NCBI GenBank assembly: GCA_964036045.1
Contig: OZ038401.1
Coordinates: 30,387,492-30,451,491, forward strand
Origin: Eutreptiella sp. 'Long Island Sound 2002'
Lineage: Eukaryota; Euglenozoa; Euglenophyceae; Eutreptiales; Eutreptiaceae
Direction: 5' to 3'
DNA: 64,000 nucleotides
Shown here: positions 30,765 to 43,357 of the stretch, in pieces
Position numbering within the stretch: position 1 is the first letter of the stretch
Layout: the number at the start of each line of letters is the position of its first letter
Notes under the pieces: model-generated
Database searches by the model: none
Told to the model about the DNA's origin: nothing
The model's input: only the letters and a program-made list of their open reading frames with translations
Made by a program: the position numbers and the translations under genes

Positions 30765-32960
30765 ATGGCGTACTCGACACTCCAGAGATTGCAAGCATGG
30801 ACAGCCCAGTGCTGCCCTGAGGACATGTTCCCTTTGGCCTATCATTTGATGGTCTGTGTGGACGCCCTCTTACGTAAATCTGCAGAAATGTCTGGGACAG
30901 TGTGCAATGAGGAGCAGTGGACACTGCTGGACGGGGTTCTGAACCAGTGCTCAGCCTCAGTACAGGAGTCGCTGGCATCCCTCTCCATGCAACCCAGTTC
31001 CGCCATTGTCACCAGTCCGGAGCCGGAGGGATGGCTGGAGGCCCTCAAGTCGAGGCCATATGCACTACCAGAGCTCGGAACGGTGGCACTGCAACCGAAG
31101 ATACAGTTGTGTGAGGGAGCTCTTAGCGGAAAGCACGATTTGGGTCTACAGCAAGAAAACGCAACCCAGCGACTTCAGCGACATATACGAGAGAAGAATG
31201 TTGAGGCGGCTTTGAGAGATATTGAAGCAGGGGCTGATGTCAATGCACCCACGAAAGAATTCGGGAGCACACTGATGGCTGCTGCACACCACGGATTGGA
31301 GCAAGTCTGTAACGCAGTGATTGACGGAGGTGCCAACGTCACGGCCGAGGACGAAGATGGCGCAGTGTTGCTTCTGGCTGCATTGGCAGGCTGGTCCTCA
31401 ACGTGCGAAAGGCTACAAGCACGGCAAATGCTGTCGCTGGTCGTTCCTCTTGGACAGCGCGTTCAGGAAGCCGGGGCCCGAGCCATTGCGGACCATTGCA
31501 AAGCACTGATTTGCCTCAACATCGCCGATGATAACAACATCGGTGAGTCAGGGGCCAGAGCTCTGGCTGAGCAGTGCAGGGCATTGAGGATTCTGACCAT
31601 TGGCAGCGGGAACAACCTTGGAGAAGGTGGGGCAAAAGCCATTGCATCGCATTGCAAGGCTTTGACCTGCCTGACTATTAGTGGGTACAAAGTCACTTGC
31701 CCCCACAATGACATGTCCGTACCTGAGTACTGCCGAACGGTGACCGATGTAACAATCGGTGATGGCGAGGTAAGGGCGGATGGCATCTTTGCAGTAGCTG
31801 CCCTTTACCCTTCGCTCATGTCCCTCAGCATTGGCGACAATAACAATGTGGGTGAGAGTGGGATCACGGCGATTGCTGCAAATTGTACGACATTGTCATC
31901 CCTGACAACTGGCAAAGAGAACTACATCGGTGAAATCGGGGCTGCCGCCATCGCAGGGCATTGCAAGTCTTTGACATTGCTCAGTATTGGTGATGGCAAC
32001 CACATTGGCGAAAGTGGGATCACCGCCATTGCTGAAAACTGTACAGCCTTGATATCCCTTGATATTGGTGCTAATAACAAGATCCGTCAAGCAGGAGCTC
32101 AAGCCATTGCTGCAAATTGCAAGGCATTGCTGTCGCTCAGTATTGGTGGTGGCAATGAAATTGCTGCCGCTGGGGTTGCAGCTATTGCTAAAAGGTGCAA
32201 TGCAATGACGGCTCTGAGCATTGGCAAATCGAACAGCCTTGGGGAAACGGGAGCGAAGGCGATAGCTGAACATTGTCAGGGGTTGGTATCCCTCCGTATT
32301 GGTGAATATAACGATATTGGAGATGAAGGTGTCAGAGCCATTGCTGAGAACTGCAAGGCTTTGACATCCCTTGGCGTTGGTTATGACGTTTACTTCAGTG
32401 AGCACTGGTTTGTGCCGATTGCTGAGAACTGCACGGCATTGACTTCTCTTGCGGTTGGTGATGGCAACAAGCTTCAGGCAAACGGGGCGGAAGCCATCGC
32501 TGCGCAGTGCACAGCTTTGCAATCCCTCAGTTTTGGCAGTTACAACAACATTGGTGAAGCTGGGGCCACAGCTGTTGCTCAAGGATGCAAAGGCTTGACG
32601 TCCCTCGATATTGGCGATAAAAACAATATTGGTGAAGCTGGGCTCAAGGCCATTGCTGAAAACTGTTTGGCTCTAACTTTCCTGAAAATTGGTGGCTGGA
32701 ACAACATTGGTGAAGCCGGGGCTAGGGCCATTGCTGAACATTGTGAGGCATTGACATGTCTTAGTATTGGCTACGAAAATAACATTGGCGAGAGTGGGGC
32801 TCGAGCTCTTGCGGAAAACTGCACACGATTGACATCACTGAGCATTCTGGACAAAATCGGTGGGGCTGGAATTCAGGCTGTCATGGAGCACTGCACAGCG
32901 CTAAGCAGCCTCTGTCTGTCTCCTCTTGGCGGCAGTGGCAGGCAGTGGCAAACAAGATGA
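30765..32960 (+). CDS. Ankyrin/LRR protein, 731 aa, unit U3
   Basis: Identical in translation to the U2 copy. The intact frame, same stop and same upstream splice-acceptor-like site are kept. Confidence 0.8.
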   Translation: MAYSTLQRLQAWTAQCCPEDMFPLAYHLMVCVDALLRKSAEMSGTVCNEEQWTLLDGVLNQCSASVQESLASLSMQPSSAIVTSPEPEGWLEALKSRPYALPELGTVALQPKIQLCEGALSGKHDLGLQQENATQRLQRHIREKNVEAALRDIEAGADVNAPTKEFGSTLMAAAHHGLEQVCNAVIDGGANVTAEDEDGAVLLLAALAGWSSTCERLQARQMLSLVVPLGQRVQEAGARAIADHCKALICLNIADDNNIGESGARALAEQCRALRILTIGSGNNLGEGGAKAIASHCKALTCLTISGYKVTCPHNDMSVPEYCRTVTDVTIGDGEVRADGIFAVAALYPSLMSLSIGDNNNVGESGITAIAANCTTLSSLTTGKENYIGEIGAAAIAGHCKSLTLLSIGDGNHIGESGITAIAENCTALISLDIGANNKIRQAGAQAIAANCKALLSLSIGGGNEIAAAGVAAIAKRCNAMTALSIGKSNSLGETGAKAIAEHCQGLVSLRIGEYNDIGDEGVRAIAENCKALTSLGVGYDVYFSEHWFVPIAENCTALTSLAVGDGNKLQANGAEAIAAQCTALQSLSFGSYNNIGEAGATAVAQGCKGLTSLDIGDKNNIGEAGLKAIAENCLALTFLKIGGWNNIGEAGARAIAEHCEALTCLSIGYENNIGESGARALAENCTRLTSLSILDKIGGAGIQAVMEHCTALSSLCLSPLGGSGRQWQTR

Positions 32961-35085
32961 AGTTCTGCAACTTGTTGGTGTGAATTGAAGGCTAAGAAAC
33001 AGCTCTGAGCATCAAAGTGGCGTTAGCACTCTTGATCTCTGGTTCTCTGCCAGTGCCCCTGGGGGACGGTGAATCTCCTCAGCCAGCCCCAAAAGGGGTG
33101 AATACGGGGCTTGGGGAGCCAGCCCCCCCCTCCTTCCTTCCCTTTCCTGTGGTTCCTGTGGGGACCGCCCAAACGATTGCTCGAAAGTGTTGGTGGTATC
33201 AACCTCCAGATGCTGTCAAGACTCCTGTTTTCCTCATATTCCTGGTAGAGTTTCCTGGAGATATGCTGAACAGGGGTTGTGTTGACACATGTGTGTGAGA
33301 CTACGACATATGTGGCACGAAGTTGCCCGGTCTCTCCCCCACCCGAGCGTGCGATTCACGTGGCATGAAGTTGACTTATTCCTACCCCAACCTGACCTCA
33401 GTGTGCCATGTGCGTGCCACGAAGTTCTCCCATCCCTTGCACAGGAGTCGCCCTTGAACACCCCTTGGGGGTGCTTATCCTGCGGCACCTGTGGCGCGCC
33501 CTGTGGCGCACCCTGTGTCGCGTAATTTGGGTAATTATCTTGGAACAGAGGCAATATAGTGTTACATACACACCCGTTTTTTTTATTTTTGTGACGTATA
33601 CCCCTATACTCCTTTTTCCCCCTATTTTTGTTACTATTTTTACTATATTTATTTTTTTGGGCCTCTTCCCCCCATAAATGGTGCACTTGTTGCCCGTCCC
33701 CAATATGGAATGGGCTGTAGATGAACTTTGCGTCGTCCCTGCTTTGGGCACTCCTAAGATGGCAAGGGATAGGTAGCACGGGCGTGGTTGCGAGCCAGGA
33801 CCCAACTCCAAGCGGGGGTGAGGGGGGCCCCCCCCTCTACGGACCCCAAAATGGTTCTACGGAACAAAGGGTTTTGTGGGCTTCGGAGGTAATCTGCTGA
33901 ACTAAGCTAAACGAAACATATGGTGGCGTGTAAGAGTGCTTTGAGCGCCAGATCAGGCAAGATGAGGCACTATACAAATGTCGTTTGTTGCTCATTGAAG
34001 ATCCCGCCCTTGAGCTCAGCCCCGGCTCGATGTGGCGGTGCCGTATTCTCTCCTCTGTAGAGAGTCATGGTGTCAACAGATCAACATGCACGGAATTTTT
34101 TGGTTCCGGTGTATGTATTTCCTAGGCAGTGTACACTGAAGCTAATTACCCTTACCATGCCGTGCCTGGCCCAAGTGTGCTGCGTAGGTGGCGCAAAGTT
34201 GCGCTGTCCTTGCGCCAGTGTGACCTAACTGTATGTGGTACGTGTCATGAACCCCGGCCCTTCCGCCGCATCAGTGTGCTACCCTGCCCCCCCCCTCCCA
34301 CACCCATCCTGTATCGGTTTGCAACTGATCTGTGCTGTCATGTTTTCTGCATATAAATTTTCATCAATGCTTAGCCAACATTGTCATAGCCACAGCTATA
34401 CACCCTGCTGCGTGGCCCGGGGGAACAGGTTTGAGTCCCGGCTCGTGCGATTGGTGTTGTGGTCGAACATCTCGCGCCCATCTGCGAGCAACTACCGCCC
34501 CTAGGCCGGTGGTACATCGTAAGACAAAACCGCAGCATCATGAATGCTATGTTGTCTTCTCATTTCTTGTGCACTCCAGTGCCTTTGTAGCGCTGTGCCC
34601 CTCTAATGTTGTGCCCTTGTACCCCACGCGCAATTACACCTCTTTCTGTTTCCCCCTGTACGTAGTGCTGTAGTAAATTAGTGCTTTACTGTGCTAGTGC
34701 TGTACTGGGGTATTGCAGTGCTGAGGTAAGGCTGTCAGAGGTAGTGCTGTACCCCTCCTCCAGGGGATAGTATCGCTACCCAGCAAGGTGCAAGGACTGA
34801 CCTGCCTAACCTGAGAGTTCCTCTGTGTACAATGAAAGCACGATGTGTCGACAAAATGGGCACAAGAGCAAGGTAAATAGTATGGTATGTGGAACACCGT
34901 AGAATATCGAAGAATTGCCGAACATTGCTGTTTTGGCATACGGGACGTACATGTGTGGAGGGCTTTGTGACCTGCTTGCGGCCCTGTATCAGTTACCGAC
35001 TTGCGGTGACTTCCTGATACCGTCTGCTGATACGTTGAGTTCCTGAATTGTGCCCATACATTTTTGCCAATACGGAGAGTTTCGG
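32961..35085. other. Mostly non-coding part of unit U3
   Basis: Equivalent of 13602-15720; no gene is supported. Confidence 0.4.
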
Positions 35086-35401
35086 GGTTAGCTCAACCAA
35101 AAATTCCTAAACTGGTTGCCTCTTCCATGTGCCCACCTTCCTCTGCATGTGATGTCCATGTGTTCTCATGATGATTGGAATCATTTCTCGGCCTCGGGAG
35201 CCCACGTGCATTGTATGTCACCTCTGTGTTTCCGCACTTTTGGAGTCTTTTTGGAACCAGGGTTTTTGCGGTTCCAATTACAAGAAAATTTGTTCCTCTA
35301 TGAGTGGCCAAACTGGGAGTCAAAGTTTGGGTGTAGCTGTCATTGCATTTGCTCTTGTGTTGTGGTGTGTAATCTGGCCTGTGGGGCACCATTCTGTGGT
35401 C

Positions 35402-35799
35402 ATGAACAGTTCCAATTTTACTGCCACGCTGCCGGTCACATATCAGTGGTACATGAACGATGAGTTTGTGCCTGCCCGAGTTTTGGGTACACCTACACAA
35501 GGTTTCGGGGGTTGAGGCATCTCTTCAATGGCAGACTGTACTTTACGAAAGACATTGTGGATGACAATTTTGTTCCCAAAGACAAAAGACCCAAGCCTGT
35601 CCCTCAGCCAGCCCCGAAGCCAGCCCCCCAGGCAACCTTCAAAGGGAAGCATGTCTAGCACATCAAGATGGGGCACAAGATGGGCAAGAGGTTCGATTCG
35701 GTCCCAATCAATCAGTGCCCACCTCTGACGTGGTTTTACTTGGATCCATGCAATCCTCAACAGGGGCAGGCAAAGCAAAAGGTGACACAAAGAAAATGA
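35402..35799 (+). pseudogene. Decayed relative of the 108-aa ORF, U3
   Basis: Carries the same frameshift and TAG as the U1 copy at 16043-16440, so the decay happened before the units multiplied. Confidence 0.6.
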
Positions 35800-37161
35800 C
35801 ATGGATTCATGCAATGTGGCAAAAGAATTCTCTGTAGGAAAAAACACCGTGCCAAAATAGATTGCCTAACAAAGTACACAACCAGCAAGGGCAGTCCTGC
35901 ACATGTGGGGCTGCAAACGGCAGCGGATCTGCCAAAAGCAATATGGTTCAGCAGGTTGAAAAGGCCTGGAATCTCACAAAACCCCATTTGACAGTTGCTT
36001 TTGCTACCGAATTTCAGAGACAGATAGATTTGTAACAACAGACAGTGTGCGTAAAGCTTCATGGATGCCAGCATCACCTGCTGGGGGAGTATTTTGTTGC
36101 TGGGGCAGGATGGAGGTCCAAGCTTTTGTTTTTCTGTGTGAAACCTTATTTTTTTTAGCACTTTTGTTATTTTTAGCATAAAAAGAAAAGATCCCGCGCT
36201 AAAAAAAATTCCCTGCTAAATTTTTTTTTTCACGATCATCATGTATTTCTGAAAAACTTGCACAGGGGGTTTACAAGGAGTGCTACTGCATTGTGCCACC
36301 CACCTGCCCCTGCATTGCTGCAGTGTTTGACAGCCATTGTGATCACCTCTTGTGAGCTTTGCATCCCAACACGTCCGTTCCTGCATTGTATGCTCATTTT
36401 CTGCAGCTTGTAGTCTGCCCATTCAGTCAATCAGTCCCAAGTTCCAGATTCCTTGCTCACATCTTGCTCAGAGGCACTATTCAGTGCACAAAGCCGAGTG
36501 GTTCTGCCTGGGAGAGGTTGTTTCAGGCACTACTCAGTGAGTGCACAATTTAGCCCATAACTTCATGCTCCTGTTCTTTTGGTTTTGGTTTCGGTTTTCT
36601 AGATGGCCATCTGAAAAATAAGATTCTGATTTTTTTGCAATGCTGGTGTGTATTGGCTAGCTGAAGCTCCAAACGAGGATTTGGTTGTTAAATATCCATC
36701 AGGAGACAAAGTTGGCAAGATTGCCACAAACGTCCACCGCAGCTGTGTCTGTCAAAAAGGGGTGGACGAAACCATATTCAGTGGTAGAACATGGAATGAA
36801 ATGACAAGGAAAAGGAAAAGCGGGGCCATGAGCAACAGATACTGAGCTCGCATATACCCCCTTGACACAGGCATATGGTCATAGCCACGACTCACACTCA
36901 GAACGCACTAGGACAGCCATGGCAACCAAGAGCCAAAGGAGTGCTTGATGACGGTGACCGAGACTGGCAGGACAGACAGTAGATAGTATGCAGGCGACTC
37001 CCGCCGACCTATAGCTGTATCTTCAGGTTGTACATCCGAGTTTGACTGTAGATATGTATGCCTTTATGAGAGATGAATACTCAGTATTCCATCTGGATAT
37101 GTTCATAGCATATCCCAATCGACCACAAGAACTGATGCAGTGTGAATGATGATTGCGCCTA

Positions 37162-37641
37162 TCCCCCCCCCCCCCCAGTAGGGGAGCATCGCTTTCTAGT
37201 TCCTGCAAAAAACGTGTCGCTGTCATATTGCATAGAGCTGCGCAACTGAGAGACCTTGTTGTCAGAGCTCATCTGCACCTCCTTTGTTCTGACCCATTGC
37301 CCTCCCCAGACCTTTGAAAATGTTCCCTGAAGGCGCTGTTGTGCGCTATGTCCATTCCACAAAGGAGCCTGTGCTGGCTGTTGTGCAAGGCCCTTCTCCC
37401 CATGGTGATCAGTATAGACCCATCGTCTACAAACGTGGTGCCACTGAAGTTGTGCATGTCAGCGTGTATCACAGATCCTTGGGTGACCTACAGCAAGCAA
37501 CTGACTGGCCATGAATTGTGCATGGTATGCGCTGGTAAGTGGCTGGTCGGCAGTGGTGACGGTCGCCCCCACTGGGGTGGGGGGGACCGTCGCCGCTGGG
37601 GGCGGGGGGGGGGGGGGGGGCTGGACAAGGGGGGGGGACTG
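37162..37641 (+). mobile_element. C/G-rich inverted-repeat element, U4
   Basis: Copy of the U1 element; the MFPEGAVV ORF is at 37320-37514. Confidence 0.5.
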
Positions 37642-38128
37642 TATTCATGTTGAGCATAAGTTTCAGCATCTATCTGTGCTTGGGATTCCTTTGAGTTGTT
37701 GGATTTGGGTGGCATTTTCGGGGACACCTAGTTCCCCAACATATCACAGTCATCTGGGGTGCCTTAAGCACAGTGTTTGTGGAGTACAACTATTATCCCA
37801 ATAACACCCCGCACCCATTGGGGGAGGGCCTGATGAGCTGCACACTCACTCGGAGATTTAGCCGTCTGGCATGACCAAGCACCCGTAATTTAGCCTGTAG
37901 CCACTTCTGATTGCGTTTGTTGAACCTTCCTGTGCTATGGAGGTATTATTTGAACACCCACACATGTTGTGGGGATGATTGGCGGCACAAGCAGCAGAGT
38001 AATTGATTGTACTACGCTCTTGATTGTGCAAGGTTTGTGGGAGGGAGTGGTGTTCATGCAATCACAGTACAGTATTGTCGAAAACGGCAGCCAAGCGGCC
38101 AAAAATAATTTCAAGGCTTGCGTAATTT

Positions 38129-38566
38129 TTGCAGCTCAAGTGCAAGTTTCGGGGGCGGGGCCACTGTGTGTTCTTTCTTTCTGCATCCTCCAAGCGCATT
38201 TCAACGGCAATGGGTTGGGTGGTGGGAGTGGGGATCTATAGCCCGCCACACGAGGAATGTCTGGAAATCAGGTTGGTGGTGATTGTACTTAGTAAGTATG
38301 CCCAGTTTCAACATGCAGCAGAACTTTTTTCATTGGTGCAAGCGCTCCAATCATGGGGACCGGGAAAGCTGCGATTCATTTTGCAATCGGATTATGTCAT
38401 GCCATGGGGGGGTGACATGCAACAGCGGAAACAGCAGCAGTGGCTGACACCGAAGGGGCCGCTGTCAAATGTGGACCTTTGGATGCAGCTACTGGTGCCC
38501 CTGAAGTGGGACAGCTCCGAGTTGCATGCAGATGACAGGGTATTGGTAGAGGAAATATGGGAGTAG
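38129..38566 (+). CDS. Conserved 145-codon frame, U4
   Basis: Same translation as U2 and U3. Confidence 0.33.
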   Translation: MQLKCKFRGRGHCVFFLSASSKRISTAMGWVVGVGIYSPPHEECLEIRLVVIVLSKYAQFQHAAELFSLVQALQSWGPGKLRFILQSDYVMPWGGDMQQRKQQQWLTPKGPLSNVDLWMQLLVPLKWDSSELHADDRVLVEEIWE

Positions 38567-38762
38567 CTGGGACTGACGGAGCCACAAGAGGCAGCGGAAG
38601 GGAGTGCCAGTGACCGGGGGATAGTTGGGGGTCAACAGATCATGGACTGTATGGATCCGTCATAGCAGGGTATGAGGTAGAGGTAGGATAGAGCAACAAG
38701 AACCTGACAACAAAGTGTGAACGTGGACGCGAAAGGGAGCCTTGGGACACAAGAGAGGTGCA

Positions 38763-38833
38763 TGAAACGTGGCATAGTGGTAGCATACCTGGGCCCATGC
38801 TTGTGGGTCCCGGGTTTGAATCCCGGCGTGTGC
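38763..38833 (+). repeat. tRNA-like SINE head, U4
   Basis: Copy of 8864-8934. Confidence 0.48.
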
Positions 38834-40175
38834 TTTTTTGTTCGCGTGATCAATGTAGATGGCCGGTAGGAGAGTACCCGGTGGTACACAGGGGAGACAC
38901 AGGGAGGGATACAGTGTGGTTTGTGTAGCGGTTACACTGCAACACCGTGATGGTAGTGGCAGTTGATTTAGTGACCGTTGCTTCACTGTGAATGACCCAT
39001 CGTTGTCATAGCATAGCGGTCACACACCCATAGAAGGGCAGGTTCAAGCCCTAGCTTGTAGTGTGTGGTTTGGTGATTTGATCAATGTAGATCTCGTAGT
39101 TGTCTACAAGTTGTGGCTGCCCAATTCGCAGGGCATATCATATTTTTTTATTACCTTGTTTTACCCCAGTGGTTTGTGCAATACTGGCACCTCAGCAGGC
39201 TGGCCCAACGGTATTCATCTTGAGCTGTGGTTGTAACTTCAAAACCCTCATTCCCCAATGTTGATTGGGGCCCACCTATGAATGGGATGCACCAAAGGAC
39301 GAAGCTTGGACTGATGCCCTAAGTGGTCCAGACATGGGAGGAAGCTGGGTATTGTTTTGGGGTTTTCAGAACAATATTGTGTGGCTGTTTTTCAGTTTTA
39401 AGAATACCGGGGCTTGCAGGTGGGGGTCGGGCCTACTGATTTTGGGTGTGCCCTATCGTTGAGCTGACCTCAACCCGACCAAGAAACATTCGATAGCCAC
39501 AGAAGGGTGGCGAACTCCAGGCAAACCTCGGTGCTGGTTGAAGTTGAACTGATTGAGCGTGGCATGAGGTTCGGATCATGGTGGCTTCTTCGAAATTTGA
39601 TGTCATGGCCCATCTGGACCTCCGCCTCTTTTGACCATAACAGCGGCCCCCTTATCAGTTTGACAGGAGACCAATGTGGACGATGTCGCTGTGGGTCAAA
39701 AGGAACGCACCCCATGCGCGCCACTCGCCGTTACAAATAATTCTGAGTGTTGTAGGGTTCCGATACACCGTTCGGGGTTTTGGAGCCCAGAACCCAAGAC
39801 ACCCACGTCCTGAGGGTCCCAACGGATCGGGTCGTTGTTGTAGAATACTGCAAACCACCACAACCTGGCTCCTGACCTGCTTTGTATGCCAACGAAATGC
39901 AGTGGAAAGCAAGGCCATGTTGTGTGTTGTAGGTCCTCTGAGGCTAAGGGGGAAAGCCAAGCATCCATCATAATGACACCAGAGAAGCTGTGATGGATCT
40001 TGGAAACCTGAACCACAACTTCTTGAGAAGCTTTACATAAGGGGCAGGTGAGCTGCGGCCCTTCAACCGCCCTGTGCACAAAGTAACACCACTAATACTG
40101 CGGCATGCCATTGAGGCAGCAGCAGTGATTGAGAGGGTATTATCATCTACCAATACCACTCATCTGACCTGTGTA

Positions 40176-41021
40176 CCCTCCCCCCCCCTTGCGCAAGCAC
40201 CGCCTTGTCTAAGCACCGGGACCGCGTTCGGACAACTGTGGGCTTCGCGGCTCCGCTGCGTATGCTGAACACCTGAACAGTGATTTCCTGCCGGTGTGAT
40301 ACCGGGGGTGACGGCCATCGTCGGATTATGGCTAAGCACCGGGACCCGGTCTGTGACTGTGTGCCAATTGTAGAGGGAAACAGGGGCTGTGTCGTGTTTG
40401 GGGTGAGTCTCCTGCTCATAACAACATTATGCCTGATACTGCAACCCACTGCTGTTTGTTTTGATATGAATTTCAGCCATGACTAATGTCGTTACGCCTG
40501 GCTTAGCTGTCACGTACATCCGGTCCACCAGTGAGCAGGCACCTGCCAGCATTATCAGTCGTTCTACTTGTGGGGATGATTTCATTCATGGCCATGTGTT
40601 TGAGGGCAAGCTTTACTCCACCAAAGATATTGTTGATCACAGTTTTGTCCCAAGGAATAGGAAGCCCAAACCCATTCCAAAACCTGAAGCCAAGCCTGCT
40701 CCAAAGCCTGCCCCAAAGGGCAAGCGTGTACAATTGTTTAAGATGAGGCGCAAGGTTGGAAAGGGCTTCTATTCCACAGCTCCTGATGCCCCTGATGGGC
40801 AGTGAGGACCTCCAGAACTTGCTGAAATTTGCCTGCACATTGTGTTCTGGTGCCTGTTACAACAACAGTTGTGCTTAGGGTGAGGTATGGGCAGGTTTCG
40901 GTGACATACTCTCTTTTGGTACCGCTTGTCGCGCACAAGCACCGCCTTGTCCAAGCACCGAGACCCGGTCTGACCGTCGTTTTCCTGGATTTGCTGGTGC
41001 TTGCGCAAAGGGGGGGGAGGG
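40176..41021 (+). mobile_element. TA-flanked TIR transposon with intact ORF, U4
   Basis: 846 bp, same ends and TA flanks as in U2. Confidence 0.78.
40479..40805 (+). CDS. Transposon-borne 108-aa protein, U4
   Basis: As in U2 with one change: KGKHVQ becomes KGKRVQ. Confidence 0.5.
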   Translation: MTNVVTPGLAVTYIRSTSEQAPASIISRSTCGDDFIHGHVFEGKLYSTKDIVDHSFVPRNRKPKPIPKPEAKPAPKPAPKGKRVQLFKMRRKVGKGFYSTAPDAPDGQ

Positions 41022-41161
41022 TAAGGTTTTCCACAGTGTATAGTACCCTCTCCTGCTCAACGACATATAGCCACCGCCCATGCAAGACCTTCAGTGGAGG
41101 GCATGTGCAGGATGTTATCCCTGCCAATTCCGTTCTCCTTGTCTCTCAGAATCTTGACCCA

Positions 41162-43357
41162 ATGGCGTACTCGACACTCCAGAGATTGCAAGCATGGACA
41201 GCCCAGTGCTGCCCTGAGGACATGTTCCCTTTGGCCTATCATTTGATGGTCTGTGTGGACGCCCTCTTACGTAAATCTGCAGAAATGTCTGGGACAGTGT
41301 GCAATGAGGAGCAGTGGACACTGCTGGACGGGGTTCTGAACCAGTGCTCAGCCTCAGTACAGGAGTCGCTGGCATCCCTCTCCATGCAACCCAGTTCCGC
41401 CATTGTCACCAGTCCGGAGCCGGAGGGATGGCTGGAGGCCCTCAAGTCGAGGCCATATGCACTACCAGAGCTCGGAACGGTGGCACTGCAACCGAAGATA
41501 CAGTTGTGTGAGGGAGCTCTTAGCGGAAAGCACGATTTGGGTCTACAGCAAGAAAACGCAACCCAGCGACTTCAGCGACATATACGAGAGAAGAATGTTG
41601 AGGCGGCTTTGAGAGATATTGAAGCAGGGGCTGATGTCAATGCACCCACGAAAGAATTCGGGAGCACACTGATGGCTGCTGCACACCACGGATTGGAGCA
41701 AGTCTGTAACGCAGTGATTGACGGAGGTGCCAACGTCACGGCCGAGGACGAAGATGGCGCAGTGTTGCTTCTGGCTGCATTGGCAGGCTGGTCCTCAACG
41801 TGCGAAAGGCTACAAGCACGGCAAATGCTGTCGCTGGTCGTTCCTCTTGGACAGCGCGTTCAGGAAGCCGGGGCCCGAGCCATTGCGGACCATTGCAAAG
41901 CACTGATTTGCCTCAACATCGCCGATGATAACAACATCGGTGAGTCAGGGGCCAGAGCTCTGGCTGAGCAGTGCAGGGCATTGAGGATTCTGACCATTGG
42001 CAGCGGGAACAACCTTGGAGAAGGTGGGGCAAAAGCCATTGCATCGCATTGCAAGGCTTTGACCTGCCTGACTATTAGTGGGTACAAAGTCACTTGCCCC
42101 CACAATGACATGTCCGTACCTGAGTACTGCCGAACGGTGACCGATGTAACAATCGGTGATGGCGAGGTAAGGGCGGATGGCATCTTTGCAGTAGCTGCCC
42201 TTTACCCTTCGCTCATGTCCCTCAGCATTGGCGACAATAACAATGTGGGTGAGAGTGGGATCACGGCGATTGCTGCAAATTGTACGACATTGTCATCCCT
42301 GACAACTGGCAAAGAGAACTACATCGGTGAAATCGGGGCTGCCGCCATCGCAGGGCATTGCAAGTCTTTGACATTGCTCAGTATTGGTGATGGCAACCAC
42401 ATTGGCGAAAGTGGGATCACCGCCATTGCTGAAAACTGTACAGCCTTGATATCCCTTGATATTGGTGCTAATAACAAGATCCGTCAAGCAGGAGCTCAAG
42501 CCATTGCTGCAAATTGCAAGGCATTGCTGTCGCTCAGTATTGGTGGTGGCAATGAAATTGCTGCCGCTGGGGTTGCAGCTATTGCTAAAAGGTGCAATGC
42601 AATGACGGCTCTGAGCATTGGCAAATCGAACAGCCTTGGGGAAACGGGAGCGAAGGCGATAGCTGAACATTGTCAGGGGTTGGTATCCCTCCGTATTGGT
42701 GAATATAACGATATTGGAGATGAAGGTGTCAGAGCCATTGCTGAGAACTGCAAGGCTTTGACATCCCTTGGCGTTGGTTATGACGTTTACTTCAGTGAGC
42801 ACTGGTTTGTGCCGATTGCTGAGAACTGCACGGCATTGACTTCTCTTGCGGTTGGTGATGGCAACAAGCTTCAGGCAAACGGGGCGGAAGCCATCGCTGC
42901 GCAGTGCACAGCTTTGCAATCCCTCAGTTTTGGCAGTTACAACAACATTGGTGAAGCTGGGGCCACAGCTGTTGCTCAAGGATGCAAAGGCTTGACGTCC
43001 CTCGATATTGGCGATAAAAACAATATTGGTGAAGCTGGGCTCAAGGCCATTGCTGAAAACTGTTTGGCTCTAACTTTCCTGAAAATTGGTGGCTGGAACA
43101 ACATTGGTGAAGCCGGGGCTAGGGCCATTGCTGAACATTGTGAGGCATTGACATGTCTTAGTATTGGCTACGAAAATAACATTGGCGAGAGTGGGGCTCG
43201 AGCTCTTGCGGAAAACTGCACACAATTGACATCACTGAGCATTCTGGACAAAATCGGTGGGGCTGGAATTCAGGCTGTCATGGAGCACTGCACAGCGCTA
43301 AGCAGCCTCTGTCTGTCTCCTCTTGGCGGCAGTGGCAGGCAGTGGCAAACAAGATGA
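41162..43357 (+). CDS. Ankyrin/LRR protein, 731 aa, unit U4
   Basis: As in U2 and U3 except for Gln in place of Arg at about residue 688, in the second-last LRR (ENCTQLTSL). The frame is intact. Confidence 0.8.
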   Translation: MAYSTLQRLQAWTAQCCPEDMFPLAYHLMVCVDALLRKSAEMSGTVCNEEQWTLLDGVLNQCSASVQESLASLSMQPSSAIVTSPEPEGWLEALKSRPYALPELGTVALQPKIQLCEGALSGKHDLGLQQENATQRLQRHIREKNVEAALRDIEAGADVNAPTKEFGSTLMAAAHHGLEQVCNAVIDGGANVTAEDEDGAVLLLAALAGWSSTCERLQARQMLSLVVPLGQRVQEAGARAIADHCKALICLNIADDNNIGESGARALAEQCRALRILTIGSGNNLGEGGAKAIASHCKALTCLTISGYKVTCPHNDMSVPEYCRTVTDVTIGDGEVRADGIFAVAALYPSLMSLSIGDNNNVGESGITAIAANCTTLSSLTTGKENYIGEIGAAAIAGHCKSLTLLSIGDGNHIGESGITAIAENCTALISLDIGANNKIRQAGAQAIAANCKALLSLSIGGGNEIAAAGVAAIAKRCNAMTALSIGKSNSLGETGAKAIAEHCQGLVSLRIGEYNDIGDEGVRAIAENCKALTSLGVGYDVYFSEHWFVPIAENCTALTSLAVGDGNKLQANGAEAIAAQCTALQSLSFGSYNNIGEAGATAVAQGCKGLTSLDIGDKNNIGEAGLKAIAENCLALTFLKIGGWNNIGEAGARAIAEHCEALTCLSIGYENNIGESGARALAENCTQLTSLSILDKIGGAGIQAVMEHCTALSSLCLSPLGGSGRQWQTR

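Larger units (their letters stand above)
26495..36892 (+). repeat. Tandem array unit U3 (10,398 bp)
   Basis: Complete unit, indistinguishable from U2 by eye outside the gap, including the LRR protein sequence. Confidence 0.96.
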